The notes: a model not told the origin generated them from the sequence alone. Shown: positions 51,329 through 60,820, counted from the stretch's first letter. The stretch is 63,351 nt of DNA from Ruminococcus sp. (GCA_015066745.1 SVNW01000013.1:1-63351), one strand, 5' to 3'. Program-made: numbers and translations.

Positions 51329-52207
51329 ATGAAATCAAATAATAAATTTATTGTTCTCATGATGTCATGTATATTTGCACTCAGTGTAACATCATGTGAC
51401 GGAGAAGCAAGTTCATCTATTATTGAAGTAAACAAGGGTAATGATTCTTCTTCTGTTGCCACAACCGTAGAAAACAGCAGTAATGATAATTCAGATTCTT
51501 CCGATACTGTTAATAACGATACTGCAGAAGTAACTCAGCCTGCTTTTGCCGACGAGGACGGAAACTATGTAACAGAAGTACTAGTAACTTCTGACGGCAA
51601 AATAGTAACAGACGAACAGGGTGCTGCACAGACTGAATATGTTATCATTGATGACCAGAACAACATCGTAACCGACGCATCCGGAGAAGCTGTAAAACCT
51701 TCTGCTCCTGTTATTCCTTCTCTTAATATCACAGGAACTACAACAAAAGATACGGCTCTCTGGATAGGCGGAATAGTAACTGATGAAGCCGGAAAACAAT
51801 CTATAAAAGGCTTTAATGATAACGGTCAGTTTATGGAGATCACTTTCAAAGTAAAAGAAAACTGTCAGGAAGGCAACTATAAAGTAGCTTTCAATCCATC
51901 AACCTGCTCTTTCTCAGATAACAATTCCAAGAATCTCGTTCCTGTATACCGTGCCGGAACTATTACTGTCGGAAATGCACAGGCGCCTCAGGCACAGTCA
52001 TCATCATCAAGTACCGAAATATCTCTTTCAAACGCAAGTGCTCAGCCGGGAGAAACTGTAACCCTCTATACAAGTATAAATAACAATACTCTCGGTATTC
52101 TTGGTTTTGTATTATCATTTTCATACAACTCAGACGCACTTGAACTTGTAAGTATCCAAAAAACAGGTTTAATAGCTGACTTTGGCGACTTTGCAACCAG
52201 CTTATAA
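51329..52207 (+). CDS. Lipoprotein with permuted cohesin-like halves (A)
   Basis: A 292-residue lipoprotein with lipobox SVTSC and an acidic linker (ending in a VIIDDQNNIVTD motif related to the first lipoprotein). The C-terminal region has cohesin sequence in reversed order. Residues about 136-215 match the second half (TALWIGGIVTDE, GQFMEITFKVKENCQEGNYK, closing AGTITVG). After a Ser/Gln linker, 229-292 match the first half (EISLSNASAQPGETVTLYTS, LSFSYNSDALELVSIQ) and the chain stops. ATG 51329 follows GGAGG. Confidence 0.75.
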   Translation: MKSNNKFIVLMMSCIFALSVTSCDGEASSSIIEVNKGNDSSSVATTVENSSNDNSDSSDTVNNDTAEVTQPAFADEDGNYVTEVLVTSDGKIVTDEQGAAQTEYVIIDDQNNIVTDASGEAVKPSAPVIPSLNITGTTTKDTALWIGGIVTDEAGKQSIKGFNDNGQFMEITFKVKENCQEGNYKVAFNPSTCSFSDNNSKNLVPVYRAGTITVGNAQAPQAQSSSSSTEISLSNASAQPGETVTLYTSINNNTLGILGFVLSFSYNSDALELVSIQKTGLIADFGDFATSL

Positions 52208-53888
52208 TTTTTTTACAGGATAAGAATAAATATGAAAAAAACAAATCGCAAAATCCATACAGCAATAATCACATCAGTAGCATTATTTTCTCTTTTTGCA
52301 TGCAATGACAATGATAAAAATAAAAACAGAACTGTTTTTGAAAATAAAACTACAACATCTGTATCACAGTCAGTATCAACATCAGCAGTCACTTCACAGT
52401 CTGATGCAAAAAATACTACAGAAAATAATACAACTCTTACAAGCTTATCCCAGACTTCTGTCACAACATCACCCTCTGAAACTGCTTCTTCAGAAAGTAA
52501 AACCACTGAAGTAATCGGTAAATCAAGTGATGTTTCAACTGCTAAAACTACTTCTATGATAACAGAAATCAGTACAGAAATAATCACTGATACAACAAAT
52601 ATAACAACAGTGACTACTCCCCCTGTTACTACTATATGTGATAATGCTCTTCCGGAAGACAGGCAATATGCTACTGTAAAAAATAGCAGTAATGATAATA
52701 CAGAGTCTTCTGATACTCTTAATGATGATACTGCAGAAGTAACTCAGCCTGCTTTTGCCGATGAGGACGAAAACTATGCAACAGAAGTAACAGTAACTTC
52801 TGACGATAAAACAGTAACAAGCGAACAGGGCTCTGCACAGACTGAATATGTTATAATTGATGACCGTAACCACGTCGTAACCGACACAGTCGAAGAATCT
52901 GTAAAACTTTCAGCTCCTATCATACCTTCTTTAAATGTTACAGAAATTAAAACAAAAGATTCTGCTCTCTGGATAGGCGGAATAGTAACTGATGAATCCG
53001 GAAAACAATCTATAAAAGGCTTTAATGATAACGGTCAGTTTATGGAGATCACTTTCAAAGTAAAAGAAAACTGTCAGGAAGGCAACTATAAAGTAGCTTT
53101 CGATCTTTCAACCTGCTCTTTCTCAGATAATGATCTACAGAATCTGCTTCCTGTGTACCATGACGGAACTATTACTGTCGGAAATGCACAGGCACCTCAG
53201 GCACAGTCATCATCATCAAGTACCGAAGTATATCTTTCAAACGCAAATGCTCAGCCGGGAGAAACTGTAACCCTCTATACAAGTATCAATAACAATACTC
53301 TCGGTATTCTTGGTTTTGTACTATCATTTTCATACAACTCAGACGCACTTGAACTTGTAAGTATCCAAGAAACAGGTTTAATAGCTGACTTTGGTGACTT
53401 TGAAACCAGCTTATAATTTTTTTACAGGATAAGAATAAATATGAAAAAAACAAATCGCAAACTCCTTACATCAATAATCACAGCAACAGCATTATTTTCT
53501 CTTTTTTCATGCAATAACAGTGATAAAAATAAAAATAGCACTGTTTCTGAAAATAAAGTTTCTGAAAATACAACATCATCTGCTTCACAGTCAGAATCAA
53601 CATCAGCCGTTACTTCACAGTCTGATGTGAAAAATACTACAGAAAATAATACTGCTATTACAAGTCTATCTCAAACTTCTGTAATGACAACATCACCTTC
53701 GGATACTGCAGTTTCAGAAAGTAAAGCCACCGAAGTAACCGATAAAACAAGTGATGTTTCAACATCTAAGACTACTACTTCTGCAATAACAGAAAGCAGT
53801 ACAGAAAAAATCACAGATACAACGATTATAACAACAACTACTCCCCCTGTGACTACTGTTACTGAAGAAACAACAACCGAAAAAATCA
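51471..53888 (+). repeat. 1,209-bp tandem duplication that created the chimeric gene
   Basis: TAATGATAAT at 51481 and 52690, and CTTATAATTT at 52201 and 53410, are both 1,209 bases apart; the intergenic spacer and the first codons after it are the same in both copies. Copy 1 runs from within lipoprotein gene A into the gene start at 52232; copy 2 runs from within gene B into gene C. Confidence 0.85.
52232..53416 (+). CDS. Chimeric lipoprotein with permuted cohesin-like halves (B)
   Basis: A 394-residue lipoprotein (lipobox LFAC). Residues 1-150 match the following gene (same signal and Thr/Ser-rich linker), up to a fragment DNALPEDRQYATV that corresponds to that gene's cohesin second half. 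From there on it matches the preceding gene (KNSSNDN... linker, second half, Ser/Gln linker, first half, stop). It is therefore a fusion produced by tandem duplication of 1,209 bp. RBS AGGATAAG lies before the ATG. Whether it is expressed and functional is not known. Confidence 0.72.
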   Translation: MKKTNRKIHTAIITSVALFSLFACNDNDKNKNRTVFENKTTTSVSQSVSTSAVTSQSDAKNTTENNTTLTSLSQTSVTTSPSETASSESKTTEVIGKSSDVSTAKTTSMITEISTEIITDTTNITTVTTPPVTTICDNALPEDRQYATVKNSSNDNTESSDTLNDDTAEVTQPAFADEDENYATEVTVTSDDKTVTSEQGSAQTEYVIIDDRNHVVTDTVEESVKLSAPIIPSLNVTEIKTKDSALWIGGIVTDESGKQSIKGFNDNGQFMEITFKVKENCQEGNYKVAFDLSTCSFSDNDLQNLLPVYHDGTITVGNAQAPQAQSSSSSTEVYLSNANAQPGETVTLYTSINNNTLGILGFVLSFSYNSDALELVSIQETGLIADFGDFETSL

Positions 53889-54382
53889 CTCCGAATAATG
53901 TGATCTTTACATGGATATGTGCCAACAAAGATAATACTCTACCCGGAGACGGACAATTTGCTGCTGTAACTTTCCGCATAAAAGAAAACGCCGCTCCGGG
54001 CGAATATTATGTATCAATGTCTTCAAAAAAAGGTAACAATAACGGTGCATTTGCAAAATATGACGGTGTAAAAAAATATACCGACTTTGACGGCGGAATA
54101 ATAAGCGTATCCACAGGTTATACAGCCGCTGATTATGATTATCAGGGAAATGAGATATTTGTAAATCTCACAAATACACACGGAGATCCCGGAGATACTG
54201 TCACAGTATTTGTTGATGTCTTCAACAATTTCCCGGGAGTTATAGGAGCCGCTTCCCTCAAACTTGAATTTGACAACAGCGCCCTTGAAATAATTTCTGT
54301 TGAACCCGGCACTATGTTTGACTATATTGAAAAAGGCACATTTGCTTCAAGTTTAGACTATAGTGAGTCTGATATCGGATAA
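53441..54382 (+). CDS. Lipoprotein with permuted cohesin-like halves (C)
   Basis: A 313-residue lipoprotein (lipobox LFSC) with a Thr/Ser-rich linker (about 20-150). The C-terminal region again has the second half first (NVIFTWICANKD, DGQFAAVTFRIKENAAPGEY, DGGIISVS, about 155-232), then the first half (IFVNLTNTHGDPGDTVTVF, LKLEFDNSALEIISVEPG, about 242-313) and a stop. Its sequence is well diverged from the two preceding genes, yet the order and breakpoints are the same. A strong terminator follows. Confidence 0.75.
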   Translation: MKKTNRKLLTSIITATALFSLFSCNNSDKNKNSTVSENKVSENTTSSASQSESTSAVTSQSDVKNTTENNTAITSLSQTSVMTTSPSDTAVSESKATEVTDKTSDVSTSKTTTSAITESSTEKITDTTIITTTTPPVTTVTEETTTEKITPNNVIFTWICANKDNTLPGDGQFAAVTFRIKENAAPGEYYVSMSSKKGNNNGAFAKYDGVKKYTDFDGGIISVSTGYTAADYDYQGNEIFVNLTNTHGDPGDTVTVFVDVFNNFPGVIGAASLKLEFDNSALEIISVEPGTMFDYIEKGTFASSLDYSESDIG

Positions 54383-54383
54383 A

Positions 54384-54425
54384 TTATGCATATAGAAAGT
54401 TCTTAACTTTATTGTGCATATTTTA
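54384..54425 (+). terminator. Terminator of the lipoprotein array
   Basis: TATGCA...AAAGTT pairs with AACTTT...TGCATA with an internal bulge, followed by TTTTAT. Confidence 0.8.
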
Positions 54426-54561
54426 TATATATTCACGATTACAGAAGATTTTTTTATTTTGTAAATATGATAAATCTGCGTTTTCACGTCGTTTGGTGAT
54501 TTTAACGATATTCGGGGTAAAGAAAAAAATAAATTTTTAACACATTTTTTTTAAAACCCCC

Positions 54562-54590
54562 TTGAAATTATTCACGATTTAGTATAGAAT
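54562..54590 (+). promoter_or_regulatory. gapA promoter
   Basis: TTGAAA (54562-54567), 17-base spacer, TAGAAT (54585-54590). Confidence 0.65.
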
Positions 54591-54638
54591 ATATACATAG
54601 ACTTTTTTCTAACAATTATTTATGGAGGTATTTTAACT

Positions 54639-55670
54639 ATGTCAGTTAAAGTTGCAATCAATGGTTTTGGACGTATCGGACGTCTTGCATTCAGACAGAT
54701 GTTCGGTGCAGAAGGATATGAGGTAGTAGCTATCAACGATCTTACAGATCCTAAGATGCTCGCTAATCTTCTCAAATATGATACAGCACAGGGTGGTTAC
54801 TGTGGTACAATCGGTGAAGGTCTTCACACAGTAGAAGCTGGTGAAAACTCAATCACAGTTGACGGCAAGAAGATCACAATCTACGCTAAGGCTAACGCTG
54901 CTGAACTCCCATGGGGCGAACTCGGTGTTGACGTTGTTCTTGAATGTACAGGTTTCTACTGCTCAAAAGAAAAGTCACAGGCTCACATCAACGCAGGTGC
55001 TAAGAAGGTTGTTATCTCAGCTCCAGCTGGTAACGATCTCCCAACAATCGTGTACAGCGTAAACGAAAAAACACTTACAAAGGAAGACAAGATCATTTCA
55101 GCTGCTTCATGCACAACAAACTGTCTTGCTCCTATGGCTAACGCTCTTAACAAGTACGCTCCGATCCAGAGCGGTATCATGAGCACAATCCACGCTTACA
55201 CAGGCGACCAGATGATCCTCGACGGACCACACAGAAAGGGCGACCTCAGAAGAGCTAGAGCTGGTGCTGCTAACATCGTTCCAAACTCAACAGGTGCTGC
55301 TAAGGCTATCGGTCTTGTTATCCCAGAACTCAACGGCAAGCTCATCGGTTCTGCACAGAGAGTTCCAGTTCCAACAGGTTCTACAACAATCCTTACAGCT
55401 GTAGTTAAGGGTACAGACGTTACTAAGGAAGGCATCAACGCTGCTATGAAGGCTGCTGCTTCTGAATCATTCGGTTACAACGAAGACGAAATCGTTTCTT
55501 CAGACGTTATCGGTATGAGATACGGTTCACTCTTTGATGCTACACAGACAATGGTATCAAAGGTTGCTGATGATCTTTACGAAGTTCAGGTTGTTTCATG
55601 GTATGACAACGAAAACTCATACACAAGCCAGATGGTTAGAACAATCAAATATTTTGCTGAATTAGGCTAA
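54639..55670 (+). CDS. gapA: Glyceraldehyde-3-phosphate dehydrogenase
   Basis: Glycolytic enzyme, 343 residues. NAD-binding [13 protein letters not shown] at the start, catalytic Cys in [10 protein letters not shown] (near 153), the catalytic His in [13 protein letters not shown] (near 180) and [14 protein letters not shown] near the end. Codon use (GCT, AAG, GAC, ATC) differs clearly from its neighbours, as expected for a highly expressed gene. GGAGG lies before the ATG; monocistronic, between its own promoter and terminator. Confidence 0.97.
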   Translation: MSVKVAINGFGRIGRLAFRQMFGAEGYEVVAINDLTDPKMLANLLKYDTAQGGYCGTIGEGLHTVEAGENSITVDGKKITIYAKANAAELPWGELGVDVVLECTGFYCSKEKSQAHINAGAKKVVISAPAGNDLPTIVYSVNEKTLTKEDKIISAASCTTNCLAPMANALNKYAPIQSGIMSTIHAYTGDQMILDGPHRKGDLRRARAGAANIVPNSTGAAKAIGLVIPELNGKLIGSAQRVPVPTGSTTILTAVVKGTDVTKEGINAAMKAAASESFGYNEDEIVSSDVIGMRYGSLFDATQTMVSKVADDLYEVQVVSWYDNENSYTSQMVRTIKYFAELG

Positions 55671-55690
55671 TTTTGACGCTATATTTTTTT

Positions 55691-55726
55691 CAACAAAGGG
55701 CTAGCTTAGCTAGTCCTTTGTTTGTT
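55691..55726 (+). terminator. gapA terminator
   Basis: AACAAAGG and CTAGC pair with GCTAG and CCTTTGTT around a three-base loop, giving a long stem. Confidence 0.85.
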
Positions 55727-55801
55727 GAATATATCTTATGATAAAAAGGAAAAATGGGAAAAGATTTTTTTGGGAAAAATAAAAAAAGGAAGATTAAAAA
55801 A

Positions 55802-56890
55802 ATGAAAATGAAAAAAATAGTTGCTGCAAGTGCTGCAGCAGTTCTCGCATTCACAGGTGCTTTCTCTATGTCAGTATATGCTGCTGATACAGAAGATATT
55901 ATCGTACTCGGTGACAGCATCGCTGAAGGTTACAAGGCAAACACAGGTTTTGCAAGCATAATCGATGCACTTGACGGTGCTTCTGTTACTAACAAGGGTC
56001 TTTTCGGTACTTCTTCTTCTGAACTCGCTGATTCAGTAAAGAGCGTTGATTTTTCTAACGCTGATTCTGTAATCATTTCTGTTGGTGCCAACGACTACCT
56101 CGACATCCTCGTTGATGTATTTGATGATTACTATGTTAAGGGCGACACTGTTGCTGAACTTAAAGAAAAATTAAAAGCTGACTCTGCAAATGTTATCACA
56201 AAGCTTTCAAACGTAACAGCTGCTACAGATCCTGCTATCACAAACATCACTAACACAGTAGCTACTATCAAGAGTGCTAATGCTGATGTTGATATCTACG
56301 TTCTTGATCTTTACAACCCATTTGAATCACTTGCTTCAGACGAAACACTTGGTATGGTAAGTTCATATGCTGGAAGCGTTATGAGCACATTCAACACAAA
56401 GCTCGGTATGATCGACGGTGTAGAAGTTATCAATGTAGCAGATGCATTTACCGGTAAAATTCTTGATTTGACAAACTTCCCTGCTGATATCTCAAAGGTT
56501 ACATCAAGAGAAGATGCTGACGTACATCCAAACGACGCAGGTCACAAGGTTATAGCTGACCTTATAATGGAAAAGATAGAACTTCCAAAAGCTGAAGTTA
56601 CAACAACTACACCTGTAACAACAACAGAAGCTACAACAACTACTACAGAAGCTACAACAGTTACTACAGTTACTACAACAGCAGACACTACAACTGCAAC
56701 TACAACAACTACAAAAGCAGGTACAACAACTACTTCTGCAACTACTACTACAAAGGCTGCAACAACTACTACAAAGGCTAAGACATCAAACAGCCCTGCT
56801 ACTTCAGATAAGGGTGTTGGTGCAATTGCATTTGCAGGTGTAATGAGTATCGCTACTATCTGTGCTACTGCATTCAAGAAAAAAGACTAA
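55802..56890 (+). CDS. Secreted SGNH/GDSL hydrolase with Thr-rich stalk
   Basis: A 362-residue surface esterase-type enzyme. Signal peptide (1-27), then the SGNH blocks: Ser in VLGDSIAEGY (near 34), Gly in NKGLFGTSSSEL, Asn in SVGANDYLD (near 99), Asp/His in DVHPNDAGH (near 243). A Thr-rich linker (about 265-330) is followed by SPATSDKGVG, a hydrophobic helix and a Lys tail, which resembles a cell-wall sorting signal with a non-standard motif. Likely substrates are acetylated polysaccharides. ATG 55802 follows AAGGAAG; upstream frame is not used. Codon use is like gapA, so expression is probably high. Confidence 0.87.
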   Translation: MKMKKIVAASAAAVLAFTGAFSMSVYAADTEDIIVLGDSIAEGYKANTGFASIIDALDGASVTNKGLFGTSSSELADSVKSVDFSNADSVIISVGANDYLDILVDVFDDYYVKGDTVAELKEKLKADSANVITKLSNVTAATDPAITNITNTVATIKSANADVDIYVLDLYNPFESLASDETLGMVSSYAGSVMSTFNTKLGMIDGVEVINVADAFTGKILDLTNFPADISKVTSREDADVHPNDAGHKVIADLIMEKIELPKAEVTTTTPVTTTEATTTTTEATTVTTVTTTADTTTATTTTTKAGTTTTSATTTTKAATTTTKAKTSNSPATSDKGVGAIAFAGVMSIATICATAFKKKD

Positions 56891-56920
56891 TTAAAATATC
56901 TCTGATTATTATTAGATTTA

Positions 56921-56953
56921 AAGGCTTAACCGAAAATTTATCGGTTAAGCCTT
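56921..56953. terminator. Terminator between convergent genes
   Basis: GGCTTAACCGA pairs perfectly with TCGGTTAAGCC, with T run on + and A-rich sequence on the other side. Confidence 0.9.
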
Positions 56954-56958
56954 TTTCT

Positions 56959-59094
56959 TTATCTTTTTTCAAAATCAAAAACTGCTTTTCCATCTTCAAG
57001 TTTTAAAAAAGCGTCAAACGGTGTTCCTTTTTTTGAAATAAACCCATTTATCTTGCCTGTTCTTCCCTCGGTAATTAGTTTTTGCACATTTGATACAGAT
57101 ATTATTCTTTTACATATGATGCCGTTTACTGAAAACTTACAGCCATTTTTATAATTATCACAGCCGTATCCGAATTTTGTACGTACTACATTTCCCTGAC
57201 AAACAGGACATTTTCCGATGATATCACCTATAAAACCGTACTCTGAATCATCAAGGGCTGATTTTTCTCCTGAAAAGATATCTGTTATTTCCTTTATGGC
57301 CAGAGCTGTACTGTCTTCTACATTTATTTCTCCTCTGTACACTTTTTTAAGCGAACGTCCGAGTTCTGCAGTTTTATACTTATCCATTCCTATATGCATA
57401 CCGCTGAGTGCTTCTATAAAGAATATTCCGTCGGGAAGTATAGTATATACGTCTTTTTTGAGAAGAATGTAATTGCTTTTACGAGCATTGTCTATTATCC
57501 CTGTACGTGTAGCTTCCGTACCAAGTTCCAGTCCTTCAAAAATTGCACGATATTCCTCTTCATCATTGCTGACATTTTCTTCGATATCCGCATTTTCTTT
57601 TTTTGCAGCTTTTTCTTCTTTAAAAGGATTTTTAAGATAGTTATTGAGTGTTTCTATTGTATAATGTTTTGGCGGAGAAGTTTCTTTTTCAACAGGTTTA
57701 AAATCTGTTGGTATTTTTTCTCCTTTTTCAAGTGGCGGAAGAAATTTGTCTTTGAGATTGCTGTCATCATATTTTGTCCAGCCGGGTTCTGCTATGACAT
57801 TTCCTCTGAGTATAAAGTCTTCCATACCACCGACATTTACAGTGATCTCGGTTTTGTTTACGATACACGGATTTGCGCAGAATACTGCTGCAAATCTTCT
57901 CATTATTGTTGCATACACCTTTAACTCATCGGGCGTAAGTTTTGATTTGTCAGGGATTTTATAAGTCGGTGTGAGTGCTGAGTGCGATTCTATCTTACTG
58001 TCATCGAAAACTGTCTTGTCATCTCTGAATTTTACCGGATAACCCATTTTTCCGACGCTTTCAAGTATCTTTTTTATTTTATCCTTTTCTGCTGTTGCAA
58101 GGTATTCTGAATTTGTACGGGGATATGTCACATAACCGTTTTCATAAAGTTTCTGGATTATTTCGAGGCTGTCGTGCATGGACATCTTGTATTTTTTTCC
58201 GAGGACATTCTGAAGTTTGGTAAGTGAGTATAATTTTCCGGGAGCAAGAGTCTGCTTACGGCGTTTGACTGATGTAACTATTGCTTCGGCATTGTTGTAT
58301 TTATCTGCAAGAGCCTGCGCATCTGCAAGTTTATCCTTATCAAATTTCTGCTTGCTCTGGAGTACTATAGGCTTCCCCTCTTTTTCGGTATTGCTTACAA
58401 TAGCATAATAAATATCGGGAACAAAATTTTTAATAGCCATATCACGCTCATATATTGCTTTTACAATAGGCACTATAACTCTTCCTACCCTCAGCAATGT
58501 TCCACTTTTTAGTGTTGCATATCTTGTCAGATTTACTCCATAGAGCCAGTCTATATACATTCTCGCAAATCCCTCATTTGCAAGGCAGTCATAGTCACTG
58601 TCATCTTTCATATCGGCAAGAGCTTTATTTATAGTTTCGGGTGTCTGATCGGGAAGCCAGAGACGTTTTATTCTTTTTACTATACGTGCACATTTTCCCA
58701 TGAGAGCATTTTCGATACAGAGTCTTACTATGATCTCTCCTTCTCTGTCAGAGTCCCCGGCATTTACTATAGTATCTGTCTGCGGATCACAGCAAAGTTC
58801 CTGTATGATCTTAAACTGTTTCTCCACGCCCTTATCGGTGACTTTGTTTTTATCTTTTTTCAGTTCAAAGTGATACTGCTGAGGAAAACACGGCAGATTT
58901 TTCATCGTCCAATAACGTTCACCTTCAGGGAGCGGATTGTAGTGTTCGATATCTGCAAGCGTAAAAAGATGACCGAACGCCCATGTTACTATATATTCTT
59001 CTCCCCTATAGTAACCGTCACACTTTTTCATATTTCCTATAGCAGATGTTATATTTCTTGCCAGGCTTGGTTTTTCGGCTATTATAACTGTCAT
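56959..59094 (-). CDS. topB: DNA topoisomerase III
   Basis: A 711-residue type IA topoisomerase. TOPRIM domain at the start (IIAEKPSLARNI, then VNAGDSDREGEI near 113), catalytic Tyr in YVTYPRTNSEYL (near 325), and a C-terminal zinc finger (CPVC...CDNYKNGC, near 640). The region around 495-560 contains an acidic insertion before the motif SALTP-type core, typical of the TopB forms found on Firmicute chromosomes and mobile elements. It relaxes negative supercoils and decatenates DNA. The minus-strand end is close to the shared terminator. Confidence 0.95.
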   Translation of the reverse strand: MTVIIAEKPSLARNITSAIGNMKKCDGYYRGEEYIVTWAFGHLFTLADIEHYNPLPEGERYWTMKNLPCFPQQYHFELKKDKNKVTDKGVEKQFKIIQELCCDPQTDTIVNAGDSDREGEIIVRLCIENALMGKCARIVKRIKRLWLPDQTPETINKALADMKDDSDYDCLANEGFARMYIDWLYGVNLTRYATLKSGTLLRVGRVIVPIVKAIYERDMAIKNFVPDIYYAIVSNTEKEGKPIVLQSKQKFDKDKLADAQALADKYNNAEAIVTSVKRRKQTLAPGKLYSLTKLQNVLGKKYKMSMHDSLEIIQKLYENGYVTYPRTNSEYLATAEKDKIKKILESVGKMGYPVKFRDDKTVFDDSKIESHSALTPTYKIPDKSKLTPDELKVYATIMRRFAAVFCANPCIVNKTEITVNVGGMEDFILRGNVIAEPGWTKYDDSNLKDKFLPPLEKGEKIPTDFKPVEKETSPPKHYTIETLNNYLKNPFKEEKAAKKENADIEENVSNDEEEYRAIFEGLELGTEATRTGIIDNARKSNYILLKKDVYTILPDGIFFIEALSGMHIGMDKYKTAELGRSLKKVYRGEINVEDSTALAIKEITDIFSGEKSALDDSEYGFIGDIIGKCPVCQGNVVRTKFGYGCDNYKNGCKFSVNGIICKRIISVSNVQKLITEGRTGKINGFISKKGTPFDAFLKLEDGKAVFDFEKR

Positions 59095-59126
59095 TTTCTC
59101 TTTCCTTTCGTATTTAATGCAAAAAC

Positions 59127-59152
59127 ACAGCCGTAAAGACTGCGTTTTTTCT
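59127..59152 (-). terminator. Terminator of the 59153-59635 gene
   Basis: AAACGCAG-type arms (AAACACAG and CTGCGTTT, one mismatch) with T run on the minus strand. Confidence 0.6.
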
Positions 59153-59635
59153 TTATACTATTATTTTAAAGAAATATCTTAGTTTAACATAATTCTTGAC
59201 CAGTCCCCATTTTACATCGACACCGACATAATAAACTTCTTCTTCAAAAAGGGACATATCAAGAGTTTTGGTAGTTGATAAAAGTTCATAGTCACCGTTG
59301 TAGATACTATAAATTATTTCATCTTCACCGTCTATAAAATCACCTTCATAACAAACAGCAACTTCTATCTGTTCCTCGCCCTCGGCCGCTTTTTCAGGTT
59401 TTTTTATTGCGGTCAGATCATCTGCTATCTCCGAAAGAACAGGTTCTTCAAATGTTTTTATATCATCTTCATAACGTTTTTCGATTTTAGTACCTTCAAG
59501 ATCAAGCGTTACTCCACCGTAGGCTATTCTTACATCACCTACATTTTTAAGATCATCATTTCCTTTTCCAAGCAACGCCGATATTCCCCATATAAATAGT
59601 ACAGCAAAAATGAGGACAATTATGCCTTTTTTCAT
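59153..59635 (-). CDS. Small membrane-anchored protein, unknown
   Basis: A 160-residue protein with an N-terminal hydrophobic segment (4-22) and no lipobox. The rest is outside the membrane and acidic, ending in a beta-rich stretch (VDVKWGLVKNYVKLRYFF). I do not recognise a family. It stands alone on the minus strand between the topB and 59771 genes, with GGAGG before the ATG. Confidence 0.6.
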   Translation of the reverse strand: MKKGIIVLIFAVLFIWGISALLGKGNDDLKNVGDVRIAYGGVTLDLEGTKIEKRYEDDIKTFEEPVLSEIADDLTAIKKPEKAAEGEEQIEVAVCYEGDFIDGEDEIIYSIYNGDYELLSTTKTLDMSLFEEEVYYVGVDVKWGLVKNYVKLRYFFKIIV

Positions 59636-59770
59636 TATATATTTTCCTCCGGATATATCATATATGTATTCTGTTATAGCCTGTGTAAAGGCTACATATA
59701 TATTTTACTACAAAAAAGCTGAAAATTCAATATATCGGAGAAAAGTTTCAGAAAAGATATTGTGTTTGTA

Positions 59771-60574
59771 TTATCTCAAACTTCCAAGAATAGCGATCAC
59801 TTCATCTTTTTCCTGCTGTGTCATCTCTCTGTCATCAACATATCCTACAAATGAAATATGTCCGCCATAATAGAATGTATATTCTTCACTGAAATTAAGA
59901 CAACTATATGTTTTCTTTCCTACCTCACTCTTCGGAAAAACGGCATAACACTCTGCTCCGTCTATATCTGTAAAATCAGAATCATACATCATATTCAGAG
60001 TACCTGTTATTTTTGAGTTGATAACCATAAACTCGCCTAATCCCGAATAATCCTTTCCATTGACAACAGACGGAACAAACTGAGAAGGTGCTATAGATTT
60101 ATCTTCTATTCTGTTCATGCTCACACGACTGCCAACAAATCTAAAATCCTTGCCAAAATCATAATGACTATATTTTATAGTTACACCATTTTCATTTTCG
60201 AGCGTTACAAATTCTCCATGTCCTTTGGTCAATGTTTTATCTGTAATTTTCCAGTTATCAGGATAATCAAATCTGAAAGTAGGATATGAATTCTGCTTCA
60301 ATGAACCATACTCTGTAGAATATTCATTGTAGTGAACAGCAGGAGTCTGACTTTCACTTTTGGCAAGCTCATTTCTCTTAATACGTATAAAATCAAAAAC
60401 ATTTACCTTATTGTCCTTGTTAAAGTCAAAATCACTGTTGTATTCTTCTTGGTTTAATATAATACGTTTTATATCAGCCCACGAATAACTTTCATTTGCC
60501 GATAAAGAGGTATTACCCATGCCTGCAATAAGACTTGCAACCAAAACAGCACAAACCGAAAATCTTTTTTTCAT
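59771..60574 (-). CDS. Secreted protein with N-terminal single dockerin-like loop
   Basis: A 267-residue secreted protein. Signal peptide (1-26), then one dockerin-type F-hand (about 30-68) with the loop DFNKDNKVNVFD and a following helix FIRIKRNELA. The preceding helix (YSWADIKRIILNQEEY) may replace the missing first repeat. The remaining 190 residues are beta-rich (FRFDYPDNWKITDKT; HISFVGYVDDREM), similar in type to secreted proteins that begin with a DUF-like lipase-fold or PsbP-like domain, but not matched to a family. Promoter at 60686-60714. Confidence 0.72.
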   Translation of the reverse strand: MKKRFSVCAVLVASLIAGMGNTSLSANESYSWADIKRIILNQEEYNSDFDFNKDNKVNVFDFIRIKRNELAKSESQTPAVHYNEYSTEYGSLKQNSYPTFRFDYPDNWKITDKTLTKGHGEFVTLENENGVTIKYSHYDFGKDFRFVGSRVSMNRIEDKSIAPSQFVPSVVNGKDYSGLGEFMVINSKITGTLNMMYDSDFTDIDGAECYAVFPKSEVGKKTYSCLNFSEEYTFYYGGHISFVGYVDDREMTQQEKDEVIAILGSLR

Positions 60575-60685
60575 TTAATAACCACTCCCTAAAAATATCA
60601 AAAAATAAAGACAATGACTAAAAATAAGTTGTATTTGAATTACTAAACGCAAATATGATAAATGAGTCATCGTCATATGAATAAA

Positions 60686-60714
60686 AGTATACACCATTTT
60701 GAAACTATTTTCAA
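60686..60714 (-). promoter_or_regulatory. Promoter of the 59771-60574 gene
   Basis: TTGAAA (60709-60714), 17-base spacer, TATACT (60686-60691) on the minus strand. Confidence 0.65.
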
Positions 60715-60820
60715 TAAGTTGGAGAAATTTAATTTTCAGTTAATTGGTGTGTGAAACAGAGTTTGTATGCGGTACAGCTGATAAATATACAACTAAACAA
60801 CAAAAATATTAACAGATTTA

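Noticed and set aside
51329..54382. Premature stops from assembly error in the lipoprotein genes
   Set aside because: Gene C is well diverged from A and B yet has the same half order and ending point, and each gene has its own start, signal peptide and RBS.
56741..56890. Classical LPxTG sortase signal in the SGNH hydrolase
   Set aside because: The motif reads SPATSDKG, not LPxTG; the helix and Lys tail are suggestive, so it is only mentioned as a variant in that entry.
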